A DNA stretch of 64,000 nt, taken from positions 1,109,001 to 1,173,000 of the forward strand of contig NZ_LT608328.1 in NCBI RefSeq assembly GCF_900095795.1, in the 5' to 3' direction. The position numbers and the translations under genes were made by a program. Below are positions 1-9,267 of the stretch, piece by piece. The first letter of the stretch is position 1. Each line of letters opens with the position of its first letter. The notes under the pieces were generated by a model. It was not told the DNA's origin. It worked only from the letters and a program-made list of their open reading frames with translations, and made no database searches. This DNA is from Petrimonas mucosa. Its GTDB lineage: Bacteria > Bacteroidota > Bacteroidia > Bacteroidales > Dysgonomonadaceae.

Positions 1-204
1 TACGGCATAAGGAATGGTGTCGGTATCCGGACTGAGCTGCACCATCCCGAAGGGGACAGTGGCGCCGGGAAAGACATGCCCCATCTCCTGGGTGCCGATC
101 ATCGGGTTCACATATCGGGTCAGATCCTCTGTCTGATTCTGAGAGGATAACGGTCCGCAGGCGACAGCCGTGCATAAAAGTAAAATCGATAATTTCCTGA
201 ACAT
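1..204 (-). CDS. GH92 family glycosidase, N-terminal part (cut by window edge)
   Basis: The first 68 residues are visible and the rest lies beyond the left edge. They begin with a lipoprotein-type signal peptide (hydrophobic LLLCTAVA then Cys at about residue 15), followed by YVNPMIGTQEMGHVFPGA and VPFGMVQLSPDT. These are the hallmark opening motifs of GH92, a family of calcium-dependent exo-alpha-mannosidases. It is the last visible gene of the PUL and starts 12 bases after the beta-helix gene, so co-transcription is likely. An alpha-mannosidase beside pectin enzymes suggests a mixed or decorated plant glycan (inference). GH92 assignment is firm; linkage specificity cannot be told from this part. 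Confidence 0.85.
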   Translation of the reverse strand, partial: MFRKLSILLLCTAVACGPLSSQNQTEDLTRYVNPMIGTQEMGHVFPGATVPFGMVQLSPDTDTIPYAV

Positions 205-215
205 ATTCTTCTGTT

Positions 216-2321
216 TTATTGGTCTGTTTCTCTTCCCATCTTTTCAAACGGAACCGGTTCAAATCGGGGTATCTTTTCAAATACCGCGGATCCCGGTCTG
301 AGGGTAAAGTTTTGATTCTCCTTGTCGACGAACCCGGGATCTTCATGGGTAATCCAGTTGTCACGGGTGAAATCGAGAAACGGTTTGTTGGCATTCACCC
401 CTTCATGCACTTTCAGGATAACCTGGTTGACATTGACGAAAAGGTTCCTGTCGACCCGGTTTCTCTTGGGAAAGGCGGGGTCCTCGTTCCAGTAATTGGC
501 CAGTTCGGGATAACGTACACTGTATGGGGGCTGGTCATGCCTGATCTCTGCCAGTCGTTGTTCGATGACACCTCCCGGGGCAATCATCCCTTTGGCCCAT
601 TCAAAAGCCTCCATGCGATTGTCAACCTTGATGGCTACCTGACAGTCGATGAAGATGTTGTTGGTGTAGCTGTTGTCGCTACCTCCCCCGATCAATACCG
701 GAAAGCGGCCGGCCCGGTAAAAGATGTTGCCATGAACCGTCATGCCGCATGCCCCATCGTCATGATAGACGGCGGTGGTACGGAAGTTGTCACCCAGGTC
801 ATGAATGTAGTTGTACCGAACGATATTGCTCCTTTCCGAGGGATTCCGGCCATAATAGATGGCTCCCACATCATCGGTCTCCAGACATACATGATCTATC
901 TCATTGTATTCAATCAGGTGATCGTTCCCGGTGAGCAGGATGGCCACATGAGGAGAGTTGTATATCTCATTGTGGGTAATACGGTTCCCCACTCCTGAAA
1001 TGGTAACGGCACCACAATAGGTTTTCGCGATCCGGTTAAAGTCGTGAATGGAGCAGTTCTCAACATAGTTGAGTCCCGGTTCAAGGGTTTGGCGGTCGCC
1101 TCCCGACAATATGACTCCTCCCCGGCCGGTATTGTGGATGGTACAGTTCACCACACCATTCTCCCTGCTGGCAAGCAGCATTCCATCCGCCGACGGCGTT
1201 GTGCTGTCCTGGATGCTGATGGCATATCCGCCCAGGTTTCTGAAGGTGCACTCCTTGATGATACATCGGCGTGTCCCCTGCAGTTCCACTCCGTTCAGCC
1301 TGCTGTTTTCGAACAGAATTCCCCGAATGGTCACATCCACCGAACCGTTCATCACGATGAAGGGCTCTTCCAGCAGGGAAAGTTCAATCTCCCCCACACT
1401 GCCCGGGTTGAAGAAATAGAGGATCCCCTCCTCCCGGTCGATATAGTATTCGCCGGCCATATCCATCTCCTCCTTCACGTTGTAGGCATACCAGCGGCTC
1501 CAAGGTTTGCCCGATTCAAATCCGTAACGGTGGGGATGTAGAGTGGTGATCATTTTTTTTACCGTATCGATGGAGGCCAGCCCGATCGCGTCGTCCGCCC
1601 AACCGTACCTGAAATAGCCCGATATCCAGATCTCCTCCGGGGTTGACCAGCCTGAAGGTTGCTCCGTTTCATAGGTGAAAACAGCACCCCGGTTGCTCTG
1701 ATCGCCCTCTGCTGCAACTGCACCCCTGTCGAGCACCTTCCCGATGGCGATCATCGAGTCGTTGGGCCATCGTGCCAGCTGTCCCGGTTGCCCGTCAATG
1801 AAGAGCTCCATTCCCGCGGGGGTGACCGGCCTTTGAAACCCGACAGGGTGGAGGGTGCCGTAGTCGGTAATATTCAGCTCCTTGAGCGGGACCATTAAAA
1901 TATCTCCCCCTTTCTCCTCACCAGACAGCTGATCTTTCTCAGTACCGGAAACCGGCAGGATGGAAGAGGGATCGATGGATATGCTCCCCTTGAAGGTAAC
2001 CCTTTCATCACGGTAGGGGAGTATCTGCAAGCCACTGTCCTGTTCGGTAAACCGAAGAGCCTCCCTGATAAAATAGTCTCCTTCCCGGAGTATGATGGCA
2101 TAATTGCCCCTCTCTCCCAGGACTCTTTTTTTCCTGACATGATCCCTTGCTGCCTCAATGGTGGAAAAGGGATCCTTTTTCGATCCTGTTCCACCCCCTT
2201 CTGCCCGTGCAGAAACGTACACCTGGTAACGTTCTGCACAGGAGAGAAGCATCAGTGACAAAAGTAGTAAAAAAGATGATCTAAAAGCTCTTTTGGTCAT
2301 TTCCTTTGGAGTTGCAGTCAC
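216..2321 (-). CDS. Right-handed beta-helix lipoprotein, probable glycan-active enzyme (GH141-like)
   Basis: A 701-residue protein with a lipoprotein signal (LLLLSLMLLSC, Cys near residue 28), so it is predicted at the cell surface or periplasm. The N-terminal YVSARAEGGGTGSKKDPF and a following DPFSTIEAARDHVR stretch are typical of DUF1565/GH141-like beta-helix proteins. Residues about 330-560 carry many short Asn-rich rungs (VENCSIHDFN, ITHNEIYNSP, IVRYNYIHD) as in parallel beta-helices. The GTG start overlaps the stop of the upstream gene (GTGA), suggesting translational coupling; an internal ATG seven codons later (base 2300) also fits the signal peptide. Known GH141 members act on fucose or xylose in plant glycans, but the exact family here is unproven; a lyase-type helix is an alternative. 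Confidence 0.7.
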   Translation of the reverse strand: MTATPKEMTKRAFRSSFLLLLSLMLLSCAERYQVYVSARAEGGGTGSKKDPFSTIEAARDHVRKKRVLGERGNYAIILREGDYFIREALRFTEQDSGLQILPYRDERVTFKGSISIDPSSILPVSGTEKDQLSGEEKGGDILMVPLKELNITDYGTLHPVGFQRPVTPAGMELFIDGQPGQLARWPNDSMIAIGKVLDRGAVAAEGDQSNRGAVFTYETEQPSGWSTPEEIWISGYFRYGWADDAIGLASIDTVKKMITTLHPHRYGFESGKPWSRWYAYNVKEEMDMAGEYYIDREEGILYFFNPGSVGEIELSLLEEPFIVMNGSVDVTIRGILFENSRLNGVELQGTRRCIIKECTFRNLGGYAISIQDSTTPSADGMLLASRENGVVNCTIHNTGRGGVILSGGDRQTLEPGLNYVENCSIHDFNRIAKTYCGAVTISGVGNRITHNEIYNSPHVAILLTGNDHLIEYNEIDHVCLETDDVGAIYYGRNPSERSNIVRYNYIHDLGDNFRTTAVYHDDGACGMTVHGNIFYRAGRFPVLIGGGSDNSYTNNIFIDCQVAIKVDNRMEAFEWAKGMIAPGGVIEQRLAEIRHDQPPYSVRYPELANYWNEDPAFPKRNRVDRNLFVNVNQVILKVHEGVNANKPFLDFTRDNWITHEDPGFVDKENQNFTLRPGSAVFEKIPRFEPVPFEKMGRETDQ

Positions 2322-3067
2322 TTTCTGAACTGGAGTTTCTTACCGGCAGCGTTGATGGACTGCTTGACCGTCACTCTCTTTGAAGGCTTGTCTGAAACCA
2401 GTTCGCTACCGGAGGTGTCGAAATAGGAGTCGCCGAGGGTTACGCCGTCGCAGCCGGAGATGACCATCCCCTTGCTTCCGGGCAGCGCCTTGCTCTCCAC
2501 GGTGATGTTGTTGACGGTGACATCTTTGCAATCGGTATAGACCTGGGCATCACCACAGGCATCACGCAGGATAATACCCTCCAGCTTGACATTGTTGCAA
2601 CCGTTGAAGTGGATCAATGCCGGTCTGGTTTGTAAGTCGCTCTCCTTGAGAAACCCTTTTTCAACCTGGGTAGAGATGCTTTTCAATACCCCCTGGCCAT
2701 GCCCCTCGATAACACCCTTACCGGTGATACCGATATTTTCGACACTGTCTGCCAGGATGAGGGCCGGAGTGCCATTAAGACTCAAGTAATCGTAGGCCGA
2801 TTGAAAGGCCACCAGTATGGCTCCTTCGTGCAGCTGGATCGTTACATTGGGTTTCAGTTGGAAACTGCCGGTAAGGTAGCGTCCCACATAGAAGTTGAGC
2901 TGGCCGCCGCCATTGGCACTAATATGGTCGATTGCATACTGGATTGACGCGGTATTCAGGGTCACCCCATCCGATTTGATGCCAAACAGCGAAGCCTTGT
3001 AATCCTTTGCATGGATGGTCAGCGACAGGATGAGAGCAGTGAAGATGATAGCTATTTTTTTATTCAT
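2318..3067 (-). CDS. Truncated, catalytically degenerate GH28-like beta-helix protein
   Basis: About 249 residues from the ATG at 3067, with signal peptide KKIAIIFTALILSLTIHA. It aligns with the N-terminal half of the two GH28 proteins just upstream (YKASLFGIKSDGVTLNT, NGGGQLNFYVGRYLTG, ITGKGVIEGHGQG). Where the neighbours have NNDG(I/L)DIVDC and DA(A/S)DD it has PGSKGMVISGC and DTSGSE, so all the catalytic Asp positions are gone. The C-terminal GIKFG and KIK regions are missing too; the protein stops after 249 residues instead of about 490. It keeps an open frame and overlaps the next gene by four bases. It is probably a binding or structural paralogue, or an early pseudogene. I chose 3067 because the ORF extension upstream lacks signal-peptide character. 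Confidence 0.7.
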   Translation of the reverse strand: MNKKIAIIFTALILSLTIHAKDYKASLFGIKSDGVTLNTASIQYAIDHISANGGGQLNFYVGRYLTGSFQLKPNVTIQLHEGAILVAFQSAYDYLSLNGTPALILADSVENIGITGKGVIEGHGQGVLKSISTQVEKGFLKESDLQTRPALIHFNGCNNVKLEGIILRDACGDAQVYTDCKDVTVNNITVESKALPGSKGMVISGCDGVTLGDSYFDTSGSELVSDKPSKRVTVKQSINAAGKKLQFRK

Positions 3068-3108
3068 TTTCTTCTTCTGATTAAATGGTTGAATGATCAA
3101 AACGAACC

Positions 3109-4596
3109 TTACCGGATCGTCACATTTTTGGAACGGTGTTGAATGATCTGTTCTTTCCCTTTACTGTCGGGTTCAACAAACTCAACGTTTTGGAAAGTGG
3201 CGCCATCTACGTTGTCGATGACAATCGAGGGACGGTAATCCTTCTTCTCGGCAACCAACCTTACATTGTCGAATACCACGCCGTCGGCATGACGCACATA
3301 GAATCCCCAGGCCGGCAACTCTTTCCATTGTGAGAATTCGGGATAGCGGTCACGCATGTCGGGGATGCTGTCCAGTTCAGCCGGAGTTATTCCACGGTAT
3401 GCATAGAGGGGGTTGCCGGCACCGGGATGGACAATCTCGATGTTTTTCAATACCACATCCTGGATTTTATGGTCTGGGAGACCGAATATCACTGCAGGAG
3501 AGATGTTGCGAGGATTGTCCTCCACCGGTCCCTCGTAGCTGTATCCAGCGTCGGGTTTGTTAAAGGGAACCTCGGCATAGACGTTGGAGATGCGGACATT
3601 CTTCATGCTGGGTTGTTTGCCGCTGCTCCAGCGGTCCCCGATGCGTAGGAAGATCACATTTCCAGTATTGATGGAACGGATGCTGTCCACCTCGATATCC
3701 TCAACTATTCCACCGTCCACGGCAGCAAAAGTGATGGCTGAGCGGAAGGTGTCGAATATGGTTACATTTTTGATCTTAAAGTTCCGGAACCCACCACGTG
3801 ATACGGTGCCGAACTTGATCCCATTTGCGCTGGAGCGTCCCACGCAGTTCTCCACTACCACGTTCTGGCAAATGCTGTTGGCATCGTGCGACTTGAAACA
3901 GATCACATCGTCCGCCGCATCGAAGTAGGAGTTCTTGATGATTACCCCGTCACAATCCACGATATCGATTCCGTCGTTGTTCCAGTAGGCTTTGCTGTCC
4001 ACGTAGATGCCATCCACATATACATTCTTGCACTGGTCATATGTCTGGTTCCAGCTTGCCGGGTCACGAAGGGTGATGCCGGTGATGGTGACGTTGACAC
4101 ACTCCCGGAAATAGATATTCTCGGGGCGTCTCCACTCCCTCGGTCTGTCCAGCATAAGCTCATCCTCAAAAACACCGCGGTGAATCAGGCTGACCAGGTT
4201 GTTGGCCGTAGTGAATCCGCGGCCGTTGATGGTTCCCTTGCCGGTAATGCCGATATTTTCCTGGTTGATGGCAAAGATCATGGAAGACCATTTCACCTTG
4301 GGGTCGATCACATAATCGAGGGGATTGGTAGATCCCAGGATGGTTGCTCCAGGTTCCAGGTGCAACGTTACGTTCGATTTCAGATAGATGGTGCCGGTAA
4401 CGTAATTGCCAACCTGGAAGACGAGACGGCCACCGCCATTTTGGTTGATGTAATCGATTGCCCGTTGAATGGTTCGCGTGTTGACCGTAATTCCGTCGGC
4501 TTTGGCGCCAAAATCGGCTACATAGTAATCTTTTGCCGGGAGATGCGTGGCAAACAGGACAAATATAAGTGAGAAAATCAGGTTTATCTTATTCAT
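3109..4596 (-). CDS. GH28 polygalacturonase family glycosidase
   Basis: A 495-residue secreted protein (signal peptide ending near LPAKDYY). Family GH28 hydrolyses galacturonosyl bonds in homogalacturonan or rhamnogalacturonan. Visible catalytic motifs are NNDGIDIVDC at 206-215, the DD pair at 229-230 in FDAADDVICFKS, the SSANGIKFG loop at 255-263 in place of the classical GHG, and KIK at 274-276. Beta-helix rungs cover most of the chain. It lies 12-36 bases from its neighbours in the PUL operon and is a clear paralogue of the gene that precedes it. Exo- versus endo-action and backbone (galacturonan or rhamnogalacturonan) cannot be told from sequence alone. Confidence 0.88.
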   Translation of the reverse strand: MNKINLIFSLIFVLFATHLPAKDYYVADFGAKADGITVNTRTIQRAIDYINQNGGGRLVFQVGNYVTGTIYLKSNVTLHLEPGATILGSTNPLDYVIDPKVKWSSMIFAINQENIGITGKGTINGRGFTTANNLVSLIHRGVFEDELMLDRPREWRRPENIYFRECVNVTITGITLRDPASWNQTYDQCKNVYVDGIYVDSKAYWNNDGIDIVDCDGVIIKNSYFDAADDVICFKSHDANSICQNVVVENCVGRSSANGIKFGTVSRGGFRNFKIKNVTIFDTFRSAITFAAVDGGIVEDIEVDSIRSINTGNVIFLRIGDRWSSGKQPSMKNVRISNVYAEVPFNKPDAGYSYEGPVEDNPRNISPAVIFGLPDHKIQDVVLKNIEIVHPGAGNPLYAYRGITPAELDSIPDMRDRYPEFSQWKELPAWGFYVRHADGVVFDNVRLVAEKKDYRPSIVIDNVDGATFQNVEFVEPDSKGKEQIIQHRSKNVTIR

Positions 4597-4632
4597 GATT
4601 ATTGCTGTTTGATAAATGAATCTGGCTTTTGC

Positions 4633-6108
4633 TTATTTTTGGATGATCTGGGTAGATTTGTGCTTGACAAGCTTCTTTCCTCCACCCGGAACATTGTACT
4701 TGACACCGGACAAGGCTGCTCTCTTCACGTCGTCAAATACAACTGCCGCACGATACTCCTTCTCCTTTGCCGTGAACGTTACATTCTCGAGGGTGAGGTT
4801 GCTGGCATGGCGCACATAGAGTCCCCAGGCCGGCAACTCTTTCCATTGTGAAAATTCGGGATAGGCTTCAACCATTTCGGGAATTCCATCCAGATCTGCT
4901 GGTTTAGTTCCGCGATAGGCATAGTTTGGATTGCTGCCACCCGGGTATACGATCTCGATGTTGCGCAAAGTGACATTGTTGATATCAACACCCGGAATAC
5001 CGTGGATGATGGCCGGAGAAACATTCCGGGGAAGATCCTCGATCGGACCCTCGTAGCCGTAGCCGGTGTCGGGTTTGGTGGCCGGGATCTCCACGTACAT
5101 ATTCTGGATGGTGACATTGTCGATGGTCCCTTGCCGGTCGGTGTTCCACCGTTTCCCGATGCGCAGGAAAATGGCATTGCCGGTATTGTAGGCATAGAGG
5201 CTGTCGACAAAGATATTTTCCACTTTGCCACCGTCGGGGGCGGCAATGGTGAAGGCTGAGCGGAACGTATCGTACACCTTGTTATTGATGATGCGGATAT
5301 TTTTGTATCCACCCGAGGTGACGGTGCCGAACTTGATACCGTTGGCGCTTGAGCGGGCCACACAATTGCGGACTTCGATATTTTCACACCGCTTGTTCTT
5401 GTCGTGCGATTTGAAACAGATGGCATCATCCGATGCATCGATAAAGGAGTTGCTCACCACAACATCTTTACAGTCGACGATATCGAGCCCGTCGTTGTTC
5501 CAGAACACCTTGCTGTCGACGGTAATCTTGTCGATCAACAGCTTCTCGCACTGATCATAGACCTGAACCCAGTCTGCCGTATTCTTGATGGTGATCTCTT
5601 TTATTTCCACATTCTTGCACTCGCGCAGATAGATCCCTTTCGGCCTTCTCTGTGCGGGACGGTCGAGTTTCAGCTCATCCTCGATGATCCCTTTATGTAC
5701 CTGATCAACCAGGTTGTACGCCACCGAAGCCCCCTGGCCGTCGATCACCCCTTTGCCGCTGATCGAGATATTTGAGGCATTTTTGGCATAGACCAGTGCA
5801 GTGTAGGGTGGATTGTCGATATTGTAATCGTAGATGTTGGTCGATCCCACCAGTATGGCACCCTCCTTGAGCACGATATGGACGTTGGATTTCAGTTCGA
5901 TGGTGCCTGTAAGGTACCGTCCCACGTAGAAAACCAGCGTGCCACCTCCCTTTTCGTGGATATAGTCGATCGCTTTCTGTATGGAGGTGGTGTTCAGTGT
6001 TGTTCCGTTGGATTTAATACCGAAGTAGGATGCTTTATATTCCGCTGCCGACAGGTGCAGAACAGAGAGCAGTGCCAGTGTTAGAAAGATAGCTTTTATT
6101 CTTTTCAT
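4633..6108 (-). CDS. GH28 polygalacturonase family glycosidase
   Basis: A 491-residue secreted GH28 enzyme. The start at 6108 (MKRIKAIFLTLALLSVLHL) gives a proper signal peptide; the 22-residue upstream extension is hydrophilic and unlikely. Motifs match the next gene: WNNDGLDIVDC, IDASDDAICFKS, RSSANGIKFG and NIRI. It follows the GH106 gene by about 70 bases in the same operon, so a depolymerase acting on the galacturonic-acid part works next to a rhamnosidase acting on rhamnose, the expected pair for rhamnogalacturonan. A short stretch near its 3' end is almost identical in DNA to the next GH28 gene, suggesting recent duplication or conversion. Confidence 0.88.
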   Translation of the reverse strand: MKRIKAIFLTLALLSVLHLSAAEYKASYFGIKSNGTTLNTTSIQKAIDYIHEKGGGTLVFYVGRYLTGTIELKSNVHIVLKEGAILVGSTNIYDYNIDNPPYTALVYAKNASNISISGKGVIDGQGASVAYNLVDQVHKGIIEDELKLDRPAQRRPKGIYLRECKNVEIKEITIKNTADWVQVYDQCEKLLIDKITVDSKVFWNNDGLDIVDCKDVVVSNSFIDASDDAICFKSHDKNKRCENIEVRNCVARSSANGIKFGTVTSGGYKNIRIINNKVYDTFRSAFTIAAPDGGKVENIFVDSLYAYNTGNAIFLRIGKRWNTDRQGTIDNVTIQNMYVEIPATKPDTGYGYEGPIEDLPRNVSPAIIHGIPGVDINNVTLRNIEIVYPGGSNPNYAYRGTKPADLDGIPEMVEAYPEFSQWKELPAWGLYVRHASNLTLENVTFTAKEKEYRAAVVFDDVKRAALSGVKYNVPGGGKKLVKHKSTQIIQK

Positions 6109-6178
6109 TGGTTTATATTTTATGTTTGTTATGATTGCATGAAATTTTCGGTTTGATTTGGGGTACCTTTTCATTAAT

Positions 6179-9040
6179 TTAATAGACCATTACGGGCCCG
6201 ATCAGCCCCATCGATTGAATCTCCTGTTCCCGGCCCTTCCGGTTGGTGTATTTCTGAGCAGTGGGGTTATCGGTCAATGTCTGCATGTAATTACCCATGG
6301 TTGTGACGACATGTACCTCAATCTCATTTTCGCCGATCTTCACATCATCCAGCTTGTAGATGCGGTTGCCATACCACTTGACCCCTTGCGATTTGCCGTT
6401 GACAAACAGCTCCGATACGCCGGCCACCTTGCCCAGGTTCAGGATTGTTCCTTTCTTGCGGATATTGATCCGTTTCTTGTAGACCGCCGTGCCGGTGAAA
6501 CGGAGATAGTCGGTATCCTTGAGGTCTTTCAGTTCCGTCATCTTGAGGTTTGTCACCCAATTCTCCCGGCTGTGGCGTAACTCTACCTCCCAGTTGTCGT
6601 TCTGTTGTTCTGCGGCAGGATGGTTTAAAGGGAGCTCTTCCCAGTAGGAGCCGTTCTTCTCCTTATTGAAGACGATAATTCGGGATTCTGCCGGGCCCAG
6701 GTTGAGTTGCAGGCTGTTCCCCTCAAGTTTCAGCCGGTATGATCTGCCCGTTTCCGGGTCCAGTAGCCAGGGGTAACGTCCATTGGTTATCTCCCGTGAG
6801 AAGGTGATGCGGCTGCTTCTGCCTTCATGTTTGTGGGCATTGGCAAAGAAGAAGATCTCGCTCTTGTCGTCCGCCTGATAACGTGTCTGCATCAGGTAAC
6901 GGTCGGGCTGTCCGATCTCCAGGTAGTGCGGTAGCCTATATTGCTGCTGCAAACCGGTATACCACTCCAGATAGCGAAGGTCATCCGGTTTGGAGATTAG
7001 CACGAAACGGTCGGGAAAGGCACGGAGCTTTTCAACCAATCGGCTTACTTTCTTGTCATTCTCCTGGTAATTGTTCAGACCAAGGGATTTTTCCGGCAGA
7101 CATCCGATGGAGTAGATCTTGCCACCCTTGCTGACAAACTCATACAGTTTGGCCATGGTCTCCGGAAACATGCTCTTTACCTCCGGCAAAAAGAGAATGC
7201 CATATTTCTTGGGTCCATAGCAAAGTTTTCCTTTTTCGACCGTCGCATCCTGAATAATCTTCTCGGTTACGTAATCGGCGGCACCTCCGTTCTTGTTGAT
7301 CGATTCCCAGAGGATGGAGGTGTAGGGCACATTCAGTTTCTCGGGGAAAGGATCGGTCTGGACACCTATCTCCCCCCACATGTCGTAGTTGGCCGGCAGT
7401 ATGGCCATGTCGGTATACATGTCGGCCTGCTGCAGCAAGGATGAGATGCGAGCCTTATACTGGTTGAGGTACTTGAAATAGGGCCACCAGTTGTTGTTTT
7501 CGTTGTAGTAGGAACCATACTGTACCCATCCAGGGAAGGGTGCTTCCGGTGGAGAGTAGTTGAATCCGTGCCAGATGGAGTGGGTGATTCCAGACATGAT
7601 GGCCTGGTCGGAACCGATTTTCAACAGCTCTAACGTAGCGTTAAAGACAAGATAGGTATTGGTCATCTCCTCACAGCTGACTACCCTTTTGCCAGTAAGA
7701 TGTGCTGCCGATGAGACATATTTGTTGATCATGGTGTAACCCCGACCCCTGCGGTAGTCTTGGTCGGACATCTCTTCACCCAGTTTGTGACGCAGCCAGT
7801 TGGTTGTCCACGATTCTCCTTCAGGGATGTCATACCCCAGACTTGTTTCCAGCGGGAAGAAACCTCTTCCGTAGGCCTGCGCCCTCGATTTTACATTCTG
7901 CTCGCGGCACCATTCCAGGTAGGTTTCGGTAAATCTTTCATAGAGCAGTTCAGCTTTGGTATACTCAAAATCGAAACGCACCCGGCGAATGATCTCTTCA
8001 AATTCCGGGCTTTTGGTCACGCCATACTTCTCGTCCACCACTGCTCCCAGTCGCCCTACCTTAAACATGGTAAAGGGAAGGTAGGGCATCAGGTCGTAAC
8101 CCCTTCTCTTTTTGAACTCATCGGCAAAATCTTCGCACCAGTTGCAACCCTCCAGCTCCATCGAATCGGTGAAGAGCGCCCTCAGGTGGTTGGAAAGCGG
8201 ACCAATCTTTTTCTGGATGGTATCGGACATGTGATTCAGGTATTTTTTCACCGCTGCCTTGTCCATATGGTTTAGTATAGGACCTGCGGCACCCGGCGCA
8301 CCGTTGATGACAGAGGCAAAAGAGTTCACTTTCACCAGAGCGTAAAAAACATGTTTGCCTTCCGGTACCTTGATCACGAAGCGTTCCTGATCGCGCCAAT
8401 CAGATAATTCGATCACCTGGTTGAGGCTCTCCATAGGATCTGGTACAAGTTTAAGGGAGAGAATCTCGAATGTTCTACCGGGGAAGGTGTCGGTAACCCC
8501 CGGATCTGTTTCGCGGAAGATATGGTAACGCGATACCTCATACTCCATAGGGCCTTCGAGGGTTTCAGCGAAGATCAACGCTACTTGGGCCCGTTCGTCC
8601 GGAGGTAATGTTTCGGAACCGAAAGGCCAGCCCGAACCTACGATCAGGTCACAGGTCATGCCCAATCTTTTGGCCTCACTGAAGGCTACCTGCAGCATCT
8701 CGATCCACTCGTCGCTAAGCCATCGTAGCGACTTGATACCGAGGTCGTCGCCTGTTGAGGGGAAAGAGATGGGATTGATTTCCACTCCTCCCACACCTGC
8801 CTCTTTTAACAGGCGTAACTCCCTGATAATTTCATTTTTTTCTACCTTGTTGCCGTTCCACCACCATCTTACAAAGGGATGGAATCTGGCATCCGGCTCA
8901 CTGAATGTGGAATAGATGTCGCCTGCACCTTTTCCACTGTTCACCTCGGCAGCGTCTGCCCCCAGCAACGGGATGCCGCCAGTGACCACGAGACCTGCAG
9001 AGAGTGCCGCACTGCGAATGATAAAGGATCGTCTGTCCAT
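6179..9040 (-). CDS. GH106-like alpha-L-rhamnosidase
   Basis: A 953-residue protein with a Tat-like N-terminus (MDRRSFIIRSAALSAG, then a hydrophobic stretch), so export is likely. The segment FHPFVRWWWNGNKVEKNEI followed by RELRLLKEAGVGGVEI is the typical opening of GH106 rhamnosidases. LIVGSGWPFGSETLPP and VVSCEEMTN follow in the catalytic half. The last 150 residues (LRFTGTAVYKKRINI, LFVNGKSQGVKWYGN) form a galactose-binding-like jelly roll common in this family. GH106 enzymes remove alpha-L-rhamnose from rhamnogalacturonans or glycoproteins. It is the first enzyme gene after susD, separated from it by 227 bases that contain a hairpin. Confidence 0.85.
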   Translation of the reverse strand: MDRRSFIIRSAALSAGLVVTGGIPLLGADAAEVNSGKGAGDIYSTFSEPDARFHPFVRWWWNGNKVEKNEIIRELRLLKEAGVGGVEINPISFPSTGDDLGIKSLRWLSDEWIEMLQVAFSEAKRLGMTCDLIVGSGWPFGSETLPPDERAQVALIFAETLEGPMEYEVSRYHIFRETDPGVTDTFPGRTFEILSLKLVPDPMESLNQVIELSDWRDQERFVIKVPEGKHVFYALVKVNSFASVINGAPGAAGPILNHMDKAAVKKYLNHMSDTIQKKIGPLSNHLRALFTDSMELEGCNWCEDFADEFKKRRGYDLMPYLPFTMFKVGRLGAVVDEKYGVTKSPEFEEIIRRVRFDFEYTKAELLYERFTETYLEWCREQNVKSRAQAYGRGFFPLETSLGYDIPEGESWTTNWLRHKLGEEMSDQDYRRGRGYTMINKYVSSAAHLTGKRVVSCEEMTNTYLVFNATLELLKIGSDQAIMSGITHSIWHGFNYSPPEAPFPGWVQYGSYYNENNNWWPYFKYLNQYKARISSLLQQADMYTDMAILPANYDMWGEIGVQTDPFPEKLNVPYTSILWESINKNGGAADYVTEKIIQDATVEKGKLCYGPKKYGILFLPEVKSMFPETMAKLYEFVSKGGKIYSIGCLPEKSLGLNNYQENDKKVSRLVEKLRAFPDRFVLISKPDDLRYLEWYTGLQQQYRLPHYLEIGQPDRYLMQTRYQADDKSEIFFFANAHKHEGRSSRITFSREITNGRYPWLLDPETGRSYRLKLEGNSLQLNLGPAESRIIVFNKEKNGSYWEELPLNHPAAEQQNDNWEVELRHSRENWVTNLKMTELKDLKDTDYLRFTGTAVYKKRINIRKKGTILNLGKVAGVSELFVNGKSQGVKWYGNRIYKLDDVKIGENEIEVHVVTTMGNYMQTLTDNPTAQKYTNRKGREQEIQSMGLIGPVMVY

Positions 9041-9166
9041 ATTTTTTTGAATAATATTCCTGTTTTTATTTGTTAAGCAAAATCGTTCTCATCTCACATC
9101 TCCGTACCTCCGCACTAAAAGAGCTTTTGATTAGCCACGGTATTTTCTGAGCGTGAAAAGATAAAA

Positions 9167-9213
9167 ATAATAGGAGCAATTGAGCAGCAGACTGTTCAAA
9201 AAGCTCCTATTAT
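9167..9213. promoter_or_regulatory. Hairpin between susD and the glycosidase genes
   Basis: A perfect 11-bp inverted repeat, ATAATAGGAGC (9167-9177) and GCTCCTATTAT (9203-9213), with a 25-base loop. It lies 55 bases after the susD stop and about 125 bases before the GH106 start. No clear U-tract follows on the minus strand, so it may act as a partial terminator, a processing site or an mRNA 3'-end stabiliser, keeping susCD mRNA above enzyme mRNA (inference). Confidence 0.5.
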
Positions 9214-9267
9214 CAGATTAATGGGTTTATATCATTCTATACAAATCCCTGTTGTAGATGATATGGA

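Noticed and set aside
3886-4572. A 228-codon plus-strand frame opposite the GH28 gene
   Set aside because: Shadow of the beta-helix repeats on the other strand; the same shadows recur opposite the paralogous gene.
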